Source: Mesostigma viride (lineage: Eukaryota > Streptophyta > Mesostigmatophyceae > Mesostigmatales > Mesostigmataceae). Taken from it: a stretch of DNA of 40,410 nucleotides. The notes beneath the pieces were generated by a model. The model did not search any database. It worked only from the letters and a program-made list of their open reading frames with translations, and was not told the DNA's origin. Where the stretch lies: positions 2,923,563 to 2,963,972 of the forward strand of contig RPFO01000276.1 of assembly GCA_009746045.1 (NCBI GenBank). The letters are read 5' to 3'. The translations under genes and the position numbers were made by a program. Each line of letters opens with the position of its first letter. Position 1 is the first letter of the stretch. This document shows positions 30,262 through 40,410 of the stretch, one piece after another.

Positions 30262-33200
30262 CTGCGCCAAGGCCGACTGGATGCGTTCGTCGTGGCCCTC
30301 GGCGGCCAGCCGGACCTGAGACGGAAGAGCGCCCCGGAGCCAGTGAACGACGCGAGGGTGAGCGCAAAACCACAGAAGCAGACCCTTGGTCTGCGAATCA
30401 TGAAGGCGCGCAATCAAGGGCAGTACCTCAGTGCGTGCCTCGAGGGCGGCCCGCAGAGCATCGATGACAAACGCGGGGTCGCCAACCGGAACGCCGAGGA
30501 CATCCAACCCATGGAGGCGCTCGTCCCGGCCCAAGAGCTGGGGCGGAAAGCCGGAGCAATCACCTTGGGGCGAGTACACCGCGCACTTGGCAAGGGTCAA
30601 CTGGAGGTTGATGTCGGCCACCGCGGTCTGCAGTGCCAGCAGAGCCGCGGTGGTGTCCGGCACAGGGCCCAGCAGGTAGATATCATCCAAGTAGGCCTGA
30701 ATAGCGACCGCCGGGTGGGCAGCATGGACCGCTTGGAGGCAACCCTGGAGGGGGGCGGCAAAGTACAGGGGTCCCAGGGGGTCCCCTTGCTGGGTGCCCG
30801 ACCGCGACAGCAGGCCGCCGCGAGTGCCGTCCTCCATGATGTGAACCAGTTGGCCGGGCTGGCCGTAGCACACGGCTGTCCAAGCGTACAAGTCCTCGAA
30901 GGACTCCATGACGGCCGCAAACATGCTGGCGCGGGACAGACTGTTGAACGCGTTGTGGCAGTCGACCTTGACGACAGCGTGGGTGGGGTGGGCCTCGAGG
31001 TAGGCCTGCACCGAATGGATGAGGATATCCGCCCCGCCTGGAGTCGTCACCCCCAGCTGGGCCGCCACCGAGGTCTCACCCGCTGCGAGGGGCGGGCAGA
31101 AAAAGGCACGGAGCTCGGGCGCCTTTTGGCGGCAGATCACTTTGCCCACGAGCTTGCGGAGCACCTCACCGCAGGCGATCGGGCGCACCTTGCCCTCGGG
31201 GGGGGCAAGACACCCTTGAGCAGAGCGAGGAGGCGAGCGCCCGCTAACCACTCGCGCGCAGCGGGAGGAACGCGACCAGCCGCCAGGTCAATGAGGGTGT
31301 CAAAGAGAATGTCCTCGCCCCCATGCCCCACCAGGACCTCCAAGTGCTCGTAGCGCCAGCCCGACGGCCCGGTAGAGGAAGCCCGCGGGACCTCACGCAT
31401 CACCTCCAGGAAGCAGTCGCGGTCCAGCCGGAGGGGGGCCGGCAGGGGGTCCGGCACGGGCAGCTGGAATCCGGGCTCCGCAGGGTGAAGAGCCTCCAAG
31501 GCCGCCAGGGTAGCCGCATTGGCGGGGGCGAGCTTGGCCATTTCCAAGCGGGTCATGGCCCGGCTGAGCTGCCCCTCGCGGACGAGGCGGATGACGTCGG
31601 CGGCCACCCGCTCGAAGTTGACCTCCCCCGACAGCCGGGCCGTGCGCGGGGGCGGCACGCCAAACAGCCCCTCCCAGTCCCCCTGCAGAAAGCGTCGGCA
31701 ACGGGCAATAACCGCACCCTGGAGGCCGCGCACACCACGCCCGAGAGGGGTGAGGAGCAGGCGGGGGGTCACCATGTGCAGTTTAAAGCCCAGCGGGTCG
31801 TCCGGAGCGGCGTGCATGCGCCGGAGAGAAACGATTGCACATTGCGCGAAAAGGCTACGCGCGCGGTGGGGGAGGTCGGTCAGGGTAGACGTCGGGTTGA
31901 TGGCGCATGCATCCCAGGGAACCGTGTCAAGCCAACGCCAACTGGCCGAGTAGTCGGGCGGCGGGGGCTGGGAGCCGGGGGAGCCGAGGCGGGAGGGGGG
32001 AGGGGGCCGGGACTGCTGGCCGGTTGAGGGGCCGTTGAGCAACACAGGCGCGCGCGTGCTGAGCGCGCCCGTGAATGGAGTACACCCGCTGGCAGTGAGC
32101 TTCCGGGCACCGGTAACAGCTCATGGCCTGCAGATCCGCCGCGCCGAGATCGGGGTGCACAGCGCGAAGGTGCTGGCAGAGGAGGTTACGGTTGTGGAAC
32201 ACACCCGCACACGGGGACCCCGTGGGAAGCAGCACGGCACACCGGTGAAGGCCGTCGGCGGGCGCTGAGTGGCGGGGAGCGGCGCCAGCAAAGGCAGGAC
32301 GTGGGGCCTGCGGCGTCTCCCCAGCCGGGCCGGCAGGCGCGCGCACCACGACCCGACCAGCGCCCGGCAGGCCCGCCGGGGCCACGGAGGAGGCAGTGCC
32401 CACCGGGGAGACCCCCAGCGGAGGGGGATCGAGAACGCCGGCGCCCCTCCCAGGGGGACTCGCCAGCGCGCCCGCGACCACCCCAGGCCCCGGCAACGAG
32501 GCCGGGGGCGGAGGCCGAGGGGTCGGGGAGGCAGCTGGCCCCGGGGCCCGGTGGGGACCCGGCAGGGGACCCAGCGAGACCGGGGGCGGGCCGAGAGGAA
32601 GCGCAGTCCCAGGGGGCGGCACAACAGCCCGGCACAACGGGCAGCGCGGCACGGAGTGGAGCAAGCTGCGCGCGATGCACGCTTGATGGAATGTGTGGCC
32701 GCACGCGGGCAGGCGACACAAGCCATCCCCCGGCCGGAAGGGCTCAAGGCAGATGGCACAGGAGCCCGACTCGGGGTCGTCCCCCTCCAGAAGGGACCGG
32801 ACATGAGGGGGGGCGGGTCCCAGCCGGCCTCCCAGCAACCCGGGAGGCGGCAATCTGGGCGCGCGAGAGGATGCCGACCGGTTGGTCAGCCGCGGGGTGC
32901 CATTCGTGCGGGATGCCTGCCAACTCCAGGATGTCGTGGAGGAAGGCAGAAACAGGCGTCCCCGCGGTTAGGGGCTGGGCGCGCCCGGCCGAGTCCACCA
33001 AGATGGCCTGGCCGCCCTGAACCGCGATGGGGGCCCCGAACTCCACACGCAGCATGGCGGCCTGCGCCAGGCTGAGGGAGGTGATGAGAAAGCCCCCACT
33101 GGCAACCGGGCCGGGAGGCGGGGCCTGGGCGTCCAAGAAGAGGCGAAGCTGCCGCGGGGACATGAGGCCCAGGTCGGCGCCGCCCGCGAGGTAGGCCGCC

Positions 33201-34199
33201 CGCACCGAGACCTGTGCGTCTCGAGCCACCGCCGTGACGAACTCGACCACCGCCTGACCCACCCGCTCGTCCAGGGAAAGCAGCTCTTCCTGCCGGGCGG
33301 CCGGGAGATGCCACGGCAGCCGGCAGCCGGCGTGATATCCTTCCAAGACATACCCCCAAAGAGTCGAGGCCGTCACCGGGGGGCGGCGGAAAGAAATGTC
33401 GCCCGCACCTGCGCAACTAGGGCCAGGAAGGCCGGGGGCCTAGGGAGCGAGGGGAAGGCGGCCTGGAGCCCGACCGCGTCCAGCAACAAAGGGCAGTACG
33501 CCCAAGAAAAGGTGGCGCGGCCCACCACGCCGACAATGTGCGAGGGCGGCCACGAGGTGAACGCGTGGGCCCGGGGGCCGCCGTCCCACGCGGCAAGGAC
33601 GGGGGTGGCGGCTGGGTGGCCAACCGCGGCCGGGGGAAGGGAGGCCAGAGCGTCGGGGAGCGAGGGGCCGGGGGCGGGCGCCGGGGTCGCCAGGCCCGCC
33701 GGGGGTCGGCCGGGCTCAGCCCAGGCGACAGCGCCGCGCCCCCGTCGGCGGGGCCAGGCGACGGGTGGGGCCCCGGGGCCGAGGGCGCCAGGGCCCGAGC
33801 AACGGCGGCCCCATCGGGCAGGCCACGGCCCGCCCCGAGGGCCTCGGCAGGGGGGCACACGGGGCAGGGGGCCGGAGCACCCAGCGGGGAGGGCAGCCCG
33901 GGGGCCCGCCGGGGGGGACAGCGCGGGCACGTCCAGGAGCCCGGCGGGACCCGGTAGAGCCGGGGAGTAAGACACTGCAAGTGCCACCCGGAATTGCAAG
34001 CATCACAAACTAACATGTGGTGCCCGCGGTGCCCGCTCCGGCAGACCTCGCAGACCAAGGAGGGGGAGACCGGGGCGCCCGAGCCCCCCGCAGCCGGGTC
34101 GCCCACCTCCGCAAGAAGGGCCGCAAGCCGAGAGGACCGCCGAGGCGCCAACCGGGGAGCGGGGGAGCCGTTGGGCGAAGGGGGTCGTGGGTCGTCCAT
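30262..34199 (-). pseudogene. Retrotransposon polyprotein, N-terminal part: PHD finger, RING-H2, two zinc fingers, reverse transcriptase; several frameshifts
   Basis: The ATG at 34199 (MDDPRPPSPNGSP) begins a multi-domain protein. A PHD finger (34052-33918) has the full C4HC3 set: C-x2-C-x11-C-x2-C-x4-H-x2-C-x14-C-x2-C with Trp two residues before the last pair. An unrecognised region follows (33650-32870). A RING-H2 finger (32760-32632) has C-x2-C-x15-C-x-H-x2-H-x2-C-x11-C-x2-C. Two zinc fingers (32241-32044) are C-x9-C-x12-H-x4-H and C-x4-C-x11-H-x3-C. The RT (about 31450-30600) has STGPSGWRYEHL, VVKVDCHNAFNSLSR, GTQQGDPLGPLYF and the catalytic YLDD (30693-30682). Frame changes lie at about 33650-33950, 33378, 32810, 31935-32040 and 31198-31205 (eight Gs where six or nine are needed). 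Several fall in homopolymers. It ends at the DNA-transposon insertion and continues at 22119. Confidence 0.87.
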
Positions 34200-34212
34200 G
34201 AACAATCAGGGC

Positions 34213-34311
34213 AGGCGTGGCAGCCACCGAGGGGGGGGCGGGGGGTGTGGGGGGCGGAGCCCCCCACGCGGGGGGTTTGGGGGGCGGCAGCCCCCCAACG
34301 CGCTGCGGTCG
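34213..34311 (-). promoter_or_regulatory. G/C-rich 5' leader with two tandem hairpins
   Basis: Upstream of the ATG the minus strand holds two similar ~31-bp units. Each is an inverted repeat of six Gs and six Cs around CTGCC or CTC, followed by ACCCCCC. As RNA each would fold into a very stable hairpin close to the 5' end. It may be part of the element's promoter or leader, or a structure needed for translation or template switching; function is unknown. Confidence 0.5.
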
Positions 34312-34312
34312 C

Positions 34313-37300
34313 GGTACCGCCTGCCGTCCGGCACTTTGAAGCCCGCCGGTGCTATAATTCCTATCGTCCACGCATGTTTTCCCCTGCCTCAAACCGCACG
34401 TTGCATTTAAATCTGGAGCCCAAAATTCACTGAAAACGTGTGCCAGCCGGTAGCAAACTGGGCCAAGCTGCCACGGAATGGTGGTACCGCCTGCCGTCCG
34501 GCACTTTGAAGCCCGCCGGTGCTATAATTCCTATCGTCCACGCATGTTTTCCCCTGCCTCAAACCGCACGTTGCATTTAAATCTGGAGCCCAAAATTCAC
34601 TGAAAACGTGTGCCAGCCGGTAGCAAACTGGGCCAAGCTGCCACGGAATGGTGGTACCGCCTGCCGTCCGGCACTTTGAAGCCCGCCGGTGCTATAATTC
34701 CTATCGTCCACGCATGTTTTCCCCTGCCTCAAACCGCACGTTGCATTTAAATCTGGAGCCCAAAATTCACTGAAAACGTGTGCCAGCCGGTAGCAAACTG
34801 GGCCAAGCTGCCACGGAATGGTGGTACCGCCTGCCGTCCGGCACTTTGAAGCCCGCCGGTGCTATAATTCCTATCGTCCACGCATGTTTTCCCCTGCCTC
34901 AAACCGCACGTTGCATTTAAATCTGGAGCCCAAAATTCACTGAAAACGTGTGCCAGCCGGTAGCAAACTGGGCCAAGCTGCCACGGAATGGTGGTACCGC
35001 CTGCCGTCCGGCACTTTGAAGCCCGCCGGTGCTATAATTCCTATCGTCCACGCATGTTTTCCCCTGCCTCAAACCGCACGTTGCATTTAAATCTGGAGCC
35101 CAAAATTCACTGAAAACGTGTGCCAGCCGGTAGCAAACTGGGCCAAGCTGCCACGGAATGGTGGTACCGCCTGCCGTCCGGCACTTTGAAGCCCGCCGGT
35201 GCTATAATTCCTATCGTCCACGCATGTTTTCCCCTGCCTCAAACCGCACGTTGCATTTAAATCTGGAGCCCAAAATTCACTGAAAACGTGTGCCAGCCGG
35301 TAGCAAACTGGGCCAAGCTGCCACGGAATGGTGGTACCGCCTGCCGTCCGGCACTTTGAAGCCCGCCGGTGCTATAATTCCTATCGTCCACGCATGTTTT
35401 CCCCTGCCTCAAACCGCACGTTGCATTTAAATCTGGAGCCCAAAATTCACTGAAAACGTGTGCCAGCCGGTAGCAAACTGGGCCAAGCTGCCACGGAATG
35501 GTGGTACCGCCTGCCGTCCGGCACTTTGAAGCCCGCCGGTGCTATAATTCCTATCGTCCACGCATGTTTTCCCCTGCCTCAAACCGCACGTTGCATTTAA
35601 ATCTGGAGCCCAAAATTCACTGAAAACGTGTGCCAGCCGGTAGCAAACTGGGCCAAGCTGCCACGGAATGGTGGTACCGCCTGCCGTCCGGCACTTTGAA
35701 GCCCGCCGGTGCTATAATTCCTATCGTCCACGCATGTTTTCCCCTGCCTCAAACCGCACGTTGCATTTAAATCTGGAGCCCAAAATTCACTGAAAACGTG
35801 TGCCAGCCGGTAGCAAACTGGGCCAAGCTGCCACGGAATGGTGGTACCGCCTGCCGTCCGGCACTTTGAAGCCCGCCGGTGCTATAATTCCTATCGTCCA
35901 CGCATGTTTTCCCCTGCCTCAAACCGCACGTTGCATTTAAATCTGGAGCCCAAAATTCACTGAAAACGTGTGCCAGCCGGTAGCAAACTGGGCCAAGCTG
36001 CCACGGAATGGTGGTACCGCCTGCCGTCCGGCACTTTGAAGCCCGCCGGTGCTATAATTCCTATCGTCCACGCATGTTTTCCCCTGCCTCAAACCGCACG
36101 TTGCATTTAAATCTGGAGCCCAAAATTCACTGAAAACGTGTGCCAGCCGGTAGCAAACTGGGCCAAGCTGCCACGGAATGGTGGTACCGCCTGCCGTCCG
36201 GCACTTTGAAGCCCGCCGGTGCTATAATTCCTATCGTCCACGCATGTTTTCCCCTGCCTCAAACCGCACGTTGCATTTAAATCTGGAGCCCAAAATTCAC
36301 TGAAAACGTGTGCCAGCCGGTAGCAAACTGGGCCAAGCTGCCACGGAATGGTGGTACCGCCTGCCGTCCGGCACTTTGAAGCCCGCCGGTGCTATAATTC
36401 CTATCGTCCACGCATGTTTTCCCCTGCCTCAAACCGCACGTTGCATTTAAATCTGGAGCCCAAAATTCACTGAAAACGTGTGCCAGCCGGTAGCAAACTG
36501 GGCCAAGCTGCCACGGAATGGTGGTACCGCCTGCCGTCCGGCACTTTGAAGCCCGCCGGTGCTATAATTCCTATCGTCCACGCATGTTTTCCCCTGCCTC
36601 AAACCGCACGTTGCATTTAAATCTGGAGCCCAAAATTCACTGAAAACGTGTGCCAGCCGGTAGCAAACTGGGCCAAGCTGCCACGGAATGGTGGTACCGC
36701 CTGCCGTCCGGCACTTTGAAGCCCGCCGGTGCTATAATTCCTATCGTCCACGCATGTTTTCCCCTGCCTCAAACCGCACGTTGCATTTAAATCTGGAGCC
36801 CAAAATTCACTGAAAACGTGTGCCAGCCGGTAGCAAACTGGGCCAAGCTGCCACGGAATGGTGGTACCGCCTGCCGTCCGGCACTTTGAAGCCCGCCGGT
36901 GCTATAATTCCTATCGTCCACGCATGTTTTCCCCTGCCTCAAACCGCACGTTGCATTTAAATCTGGAGCCCAAAATTCACTGAAAACGTGTGCCAGCCGG
37001 TAGCAAACTGGGCCAAGCTGCCACGGAATGGTGGTACCGCCTGCCGTCCGGCACTTTGAAGCCCGCCGGTGCTATAATTCCTATCGTCCACGCATGTTTT
37101 CCCCTGCCTCAAACCGCACGTTGCATTTAAATCTGGAGCCCAAAATTCACTGAAAACGTGTGCCAGCCGGTAGCAAACTGGGCCAAGCTGCCACGGAATG
37201 GTGGTACCGCCTGCCGTCCGGCACTTTGAAGCCCGCCGGTGCTATAATTCCTATCGTCCACGCATGTTTTCCCCTGCCTCAAACCGCACGTTGCATTTAA

Positions 37301-40300
37301 ATCTGGAGCCCAAAATTCACTGAAAACGTGTGCCAGCCGGTAGCAAACTGGGCCAAGCTGCCACGGAATGGTGGTACCGCCTGCCGTCCGGCACTTTGAA
37401 GCCCGCCGGTGCTATAATTCCTATCGTCCACGCATGTTTTCCCCTGCCTCAAACCGCACGTTGCATTTAAATCTGGAGCCCAAAATTCACTGAAAACGTG
37501 TGCCAGCCGGTAGCAAACTGGGCCAAGCTGCCACGGAATGGTGGTACCGCCTGCCGTCCGGCACTTTGAAGCCCGCCGGTGCTATAATTCCTATCGTCCA
37601 CGCATGTTTTCCCCTGCCTCAAACCGCACGTTGCATTTAAATCTGGAGCCCAAAATTCACTGAAAACGTGTGCCAGCCGGTAGCAAACTGGGCCAAGCTG
37701 CCACGGAATGGTGGTACCGCCTGCCGTCCGGCACTTTGAAGCCCGCCGGTGCTATAATTCCTATCGTCCACGCATGTTTTCCCCTGCCTCAAACCGCACG
37801 TTGCATTTAAATCTGGAGCCCAAAATTCACTGAAAACGTGTGCCAGCCGGTAGCAAACTGGGCCAAGCTGCCACGGAATGGTGGTACCGCCTGCCGTCCG
37901 GCACTTTGAAGCCCGCCGGTGCTATAATTCCTATCGTCCACGCATGTTTTCCCCTGCCTCAAACCGCACGTTGCATTTAAATCTGGAGCCCAAAATTCAC
38001 TGAAAACGTGTGCCAGCCGGTAGCAAACTGGGCCAAGCTGCCACGGAATGGTGGTACCGCCTGCCGTCCGGCACTTTGAAGCCCGCCGGTGCTATAATTC
38101 CTATCGTCCACGCATGTTTTCCCCTGCCTCAAACCGCACGTTGCATTTAAATCTGGAGCCCAAAATTCACTGAAAACGTGTGCCAGCCGGTAGCAAACTG
38201 GGCCAAGCTGCCACGGAATGGTGGTACCGCCTGCCGTCCGGCACTTTGAAGCCCGCCGGTGCTATAATTCCTATCGTCCACGCATGTTTTCCCCTGCCTC
38301 AAACCGCACGTTGCATTTAAATCTGGAGCCCAAAATTCACTGAAAACGTGTGCCAGCCGGTAGCAAACTGGGCCAAGCTGCCACGGAATGGTGGTACCGC
38401 CTGCCGTCCGGCACTTTGAAGCCCGCCGGTGCTATAATTCCTATCGTCCACGCATGTTTTCCCCTGCCTCAAACCGCACGTTGCATTTAAATCTGGAGCC
38501 CAAAATTCACTGAAAACGTGTGCCAGCCGGTAGCAAACTGGGCCAAGCTGCCACGGAATGGTGGTACCGCCTGCCGTCCGGCACTTTGAAGCCCGCCGGT
38601 GCTATAATTCCTATCGTCCACGCATGTTTTCCCCTGCCTCAAACCGCACGTTGCATTTAAATCTGGAGCCCAAAATTCACTGAAAACGTGTGCCAGCCGG
38701 TAGCAAACTGGGCCAAGCTGCCACGGAATGGTGGTACCGCCTGCCGTCCGGCACTTTGAAGCCCGCCGGTGCTATAATTCCTATCGTCCACGCATGTTTT
38801 CCCCTGCCTCAAACCGCACGTTGCATTTAAATCTGGAGCCCAAAATTCACTGAAAACGTGTGCCAGCCGGTAGCAAACTGGGCCAAGCTGCCACGGAATG
38901 GTGGTACCGCCTGCCGTCCGGCACTTTGAAGCCCGCCGGTGCTATAATTCCTATCGTCCACGCATGTTTTCCCCTGCCTCAAACCGCACGTTGCATTTAA
39001 ATCTGGAGCCCAAAATTCACTGAAAACGTGTGCCAGCCGGTAGCAAACTGGGCCAAGCTGCCACGGAATGGTGGTACCGCCTGCCGTCCGGCACTTTGAA
39101 GCCCGCCGGTGCTATAATTCCTATCGTCCACGCATGTTTTCCCCTGCCTCAAACCGCACGTTGCATTTAAATCTGGAGCCCAAAATTCACTGAAAACGTG
39201 TGCCAGCCGGTAGCAAACTGGGCCAAGCTGCCACGGAATGGTGGTACCGCCTGCCGTCCGGCACTTTGAAGCCCGCCGGTGCTATAATTCCTATCGTCCA
39301 CGCATGTTTTCCCCTGCCTCAAACCGCACGTTGCATTTAAATCTGGAGCCCAAAATTCACTGAAAACGTGTGCCAGCCGGTAGCAAACTGGGCCAAGCTG
39401 CCACGGAATGGTGGTACCGCCTGCCGTCCGGCACTTTGAAGCCCGCCGGTGCTATAATTCCTATCGTCCACGCATGTTTTCCCCTGCCTCAAACCGCACG
39501 TTGCATTTAAATCTGGAGCCCAAAATTCACTGAAAACGTGTGCCAGCCGGTAGCAAACTGGGCCAAGCTGCCACGGAATGGTGGTACCGCCTGCCGTCCG
39601 GCACTTTGAAGCCCGCCGGTGCTATAATTCCTATCGTCCACGCATGTTTTCCCCTGCCTCAAACCGCACGTTGCATTTAAATCTGGAGCCCAAAATTCAC
39701 TGAAAACGTGTGCCAGCCGGTAGCAAACTGGGCCAAGCTGCCACGGAATGGTGGTACCGCCTGCCGTCCGGCACTTTGAAGCCCGCCGGTGCTATAATTC
39801 CTATCGTCCACGCATGTTTTCCCCTGCCTCAAACCGCACGTTGCATTTAAATCTGGAGCCCAAAATTCACTGAAAACGTGTGCCAGCCGGTAGCAAACTG
39901 GGCCAAGCTGCCACGGAATGGTGGTACCGCCTGCCGTCCGGCACTTTGAAGCCCGCCGGTGCTATAATTCCTATCGTCCACGCATGTTTTCCCCTGCCTC
40001 AAACCGCACGTTGCATTTAAATCTGGAGCCCAAAATTCACTGAAAACGTGTGCCAGCCGGTAGCAAACTGGGCCAAGCTGCCACGGAATGGTGGTACCGC
40101 CTGCCGTCCGGCACTTTGAAGCCCGCCGGTGCTATAATTCCTATCGTCCACGCATGTTTTCCCCTGCCTCAAACCGCACGTTGCATTTAAATCTGGAGCC
40201 CAAAATTCACTGAAAACGTGTGCCAGCCGGTAGCAAACTGGGCCAAGCTGCCACGGAATGGTGGTACCGCCTGCCGTCCGGCACTTTGAAGCCCGCCGGT

Positions 40301-40410
40301 GCTATAATTCCTATCGTCCACGCATGTTTTCCCCTGCCTCAAACCGCACGTTGCATTTAAATCTGGAGCCCAAAATTCACTGAAAACGTGTGCCAGCCGG
40401 TAGCAAACTG
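34313..40410 (+). repeat. 170-bp tandem satellite, about 36 copies, continuing past the window
   Basis: The monomer starts GGTACCGCCTGCCGTCCGG and ends GCCACGGAATGGT. The first unit begins at 34313 and each next unit is exactly 170 bp on (34483, 34653 and so on), giving 35.9 units. I saw no substitutions or length changes between units, including the first. The period is not a multiple of three, so there is no long frame. A nucleosome-scale monomer in a homogeneous array is typical of centromeric or subtelomeric satellites. Each unit has one GGTACC and one ATTTAAAT. Confidence 0.97.

Larger units (their letters stand above)
20761..34312 (-). mobile_element. R2-like (REL-type) non-LTR retrotransposon, near full length, split by an 8.1-kb DNA transposon
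   Basis: The minus strand runs from a G-rich 5' leader (34312-34200), through one long coding region, to the 3' UTR and terminus at 20761 (the same ATTATATTTTT end as copies A and B). Subtracting the insert at 22120-30261 and one 3-bp duplication leaves about 5.4 kb, a reasonable full length for a single-ORF REL element. The 3' flank (minus strand) is AATACATATGGACATG. The 5' side meets the 170-bp satellite with no matching duplication, so the locus was rearranged after insertion, or the 5' end lies in a different context than at insertion. Confidence 0.88.

Noticed and set aside
30292-31353. 353-codon plus-strand frame opposite the reverse transcriptase
   Set aside because: It is the antisense shadow of a GC-rich gene; the minus strand carries the RT motifs.
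32269-33075. Arg/Gly-rich plus-strand frames opposite the RING region
   Set aside because: No motif; opposite strand has the RING-H2 and zinc-finger ligands.
34313-40410. CRISPR array or tRNA cluster
   Set aside because: The repeats are head-to-tail 170-bp monomers with no unique spacers and no tRNA fold.

Overview
The window looks like transposon-rich nuclear DNA from a eukaryote, most likely a green alga. The only gene I would call a host gene is a plant/algal-type SOUL haem-binding protein (2912-3526). The main retroelement is GC-rich and ends 14 nt after a TGTAA, the poly(A) signal typical of chlorophytes. The LTR element is a chromodomain Ty3/gypsy type. There are no rRNA, tRNA, CRISPR or bacterial operon features that I can support. 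The alga assignment is inference.

Layout, left to right. 1-1442: 3' half of a REL-type (R2-like) non-LTR retrotransposon, copy A, with an open reading frame. 2912-3526: SOUL gene in otherwise gene-poor DNA. 5650-7281 and 9621-11305 (tail at 14689-14709): two copies of a minus-strand element that carries only a LINE ORF1-like protein and no reverse transcriptase. 8414-8648: a 5'-truncated fragment of the R2-like element with a 15-bp target duplication. 11306-14680: a hAT transposon with 8-bp target duplication TACGTCTG, nested in the second ORF1-only element. 15955-20050: the 3' part of a chromodomain gypsy element (LTR, polypurine tract, integrase, plus an extra ORF after pol). 20761-34312: one R2-like retrotransposon on the minus strand, cut in two by an 8142-bp DNA transposon (22120-30261) with 32-bp inverted termini and a 3-bp CTG/CAG duplication. 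34313-40410: about 36 copies of a 170-bp satellite in which I see no differences, running off the window.

The most interesting object is the R2-like retrotransposon. Read across its breaks, its minus strand encodes, in order, a PHD finger, an uncharacterised region, a RING-H2 finger, two zinc fingers, a reverse transcriptase (YLDD), a CCHC knuckle and a C-terminal restriction-like endonuclease. A histone-reader-type finger and a ubiquitin-ligase-type finger on one retroelement suggest chromatin-guided integration, which is untested. The satellite starts exactly at this element's 5' end.

The 8.1-kb DNA transposon is a composite. It holds diverged ~175-bp tandem repeats, an unrecognised minus-strand gene region, a palindrome with 297-bp arms and CCAAT/CACGTG boxes near its centre, and several G-rich hexamer arrays. 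No transposase was recognised in it. Many breaks in the R2-like coding sequence fall in G/C homopolymers, so some may be base-calling errors rather than mutations.
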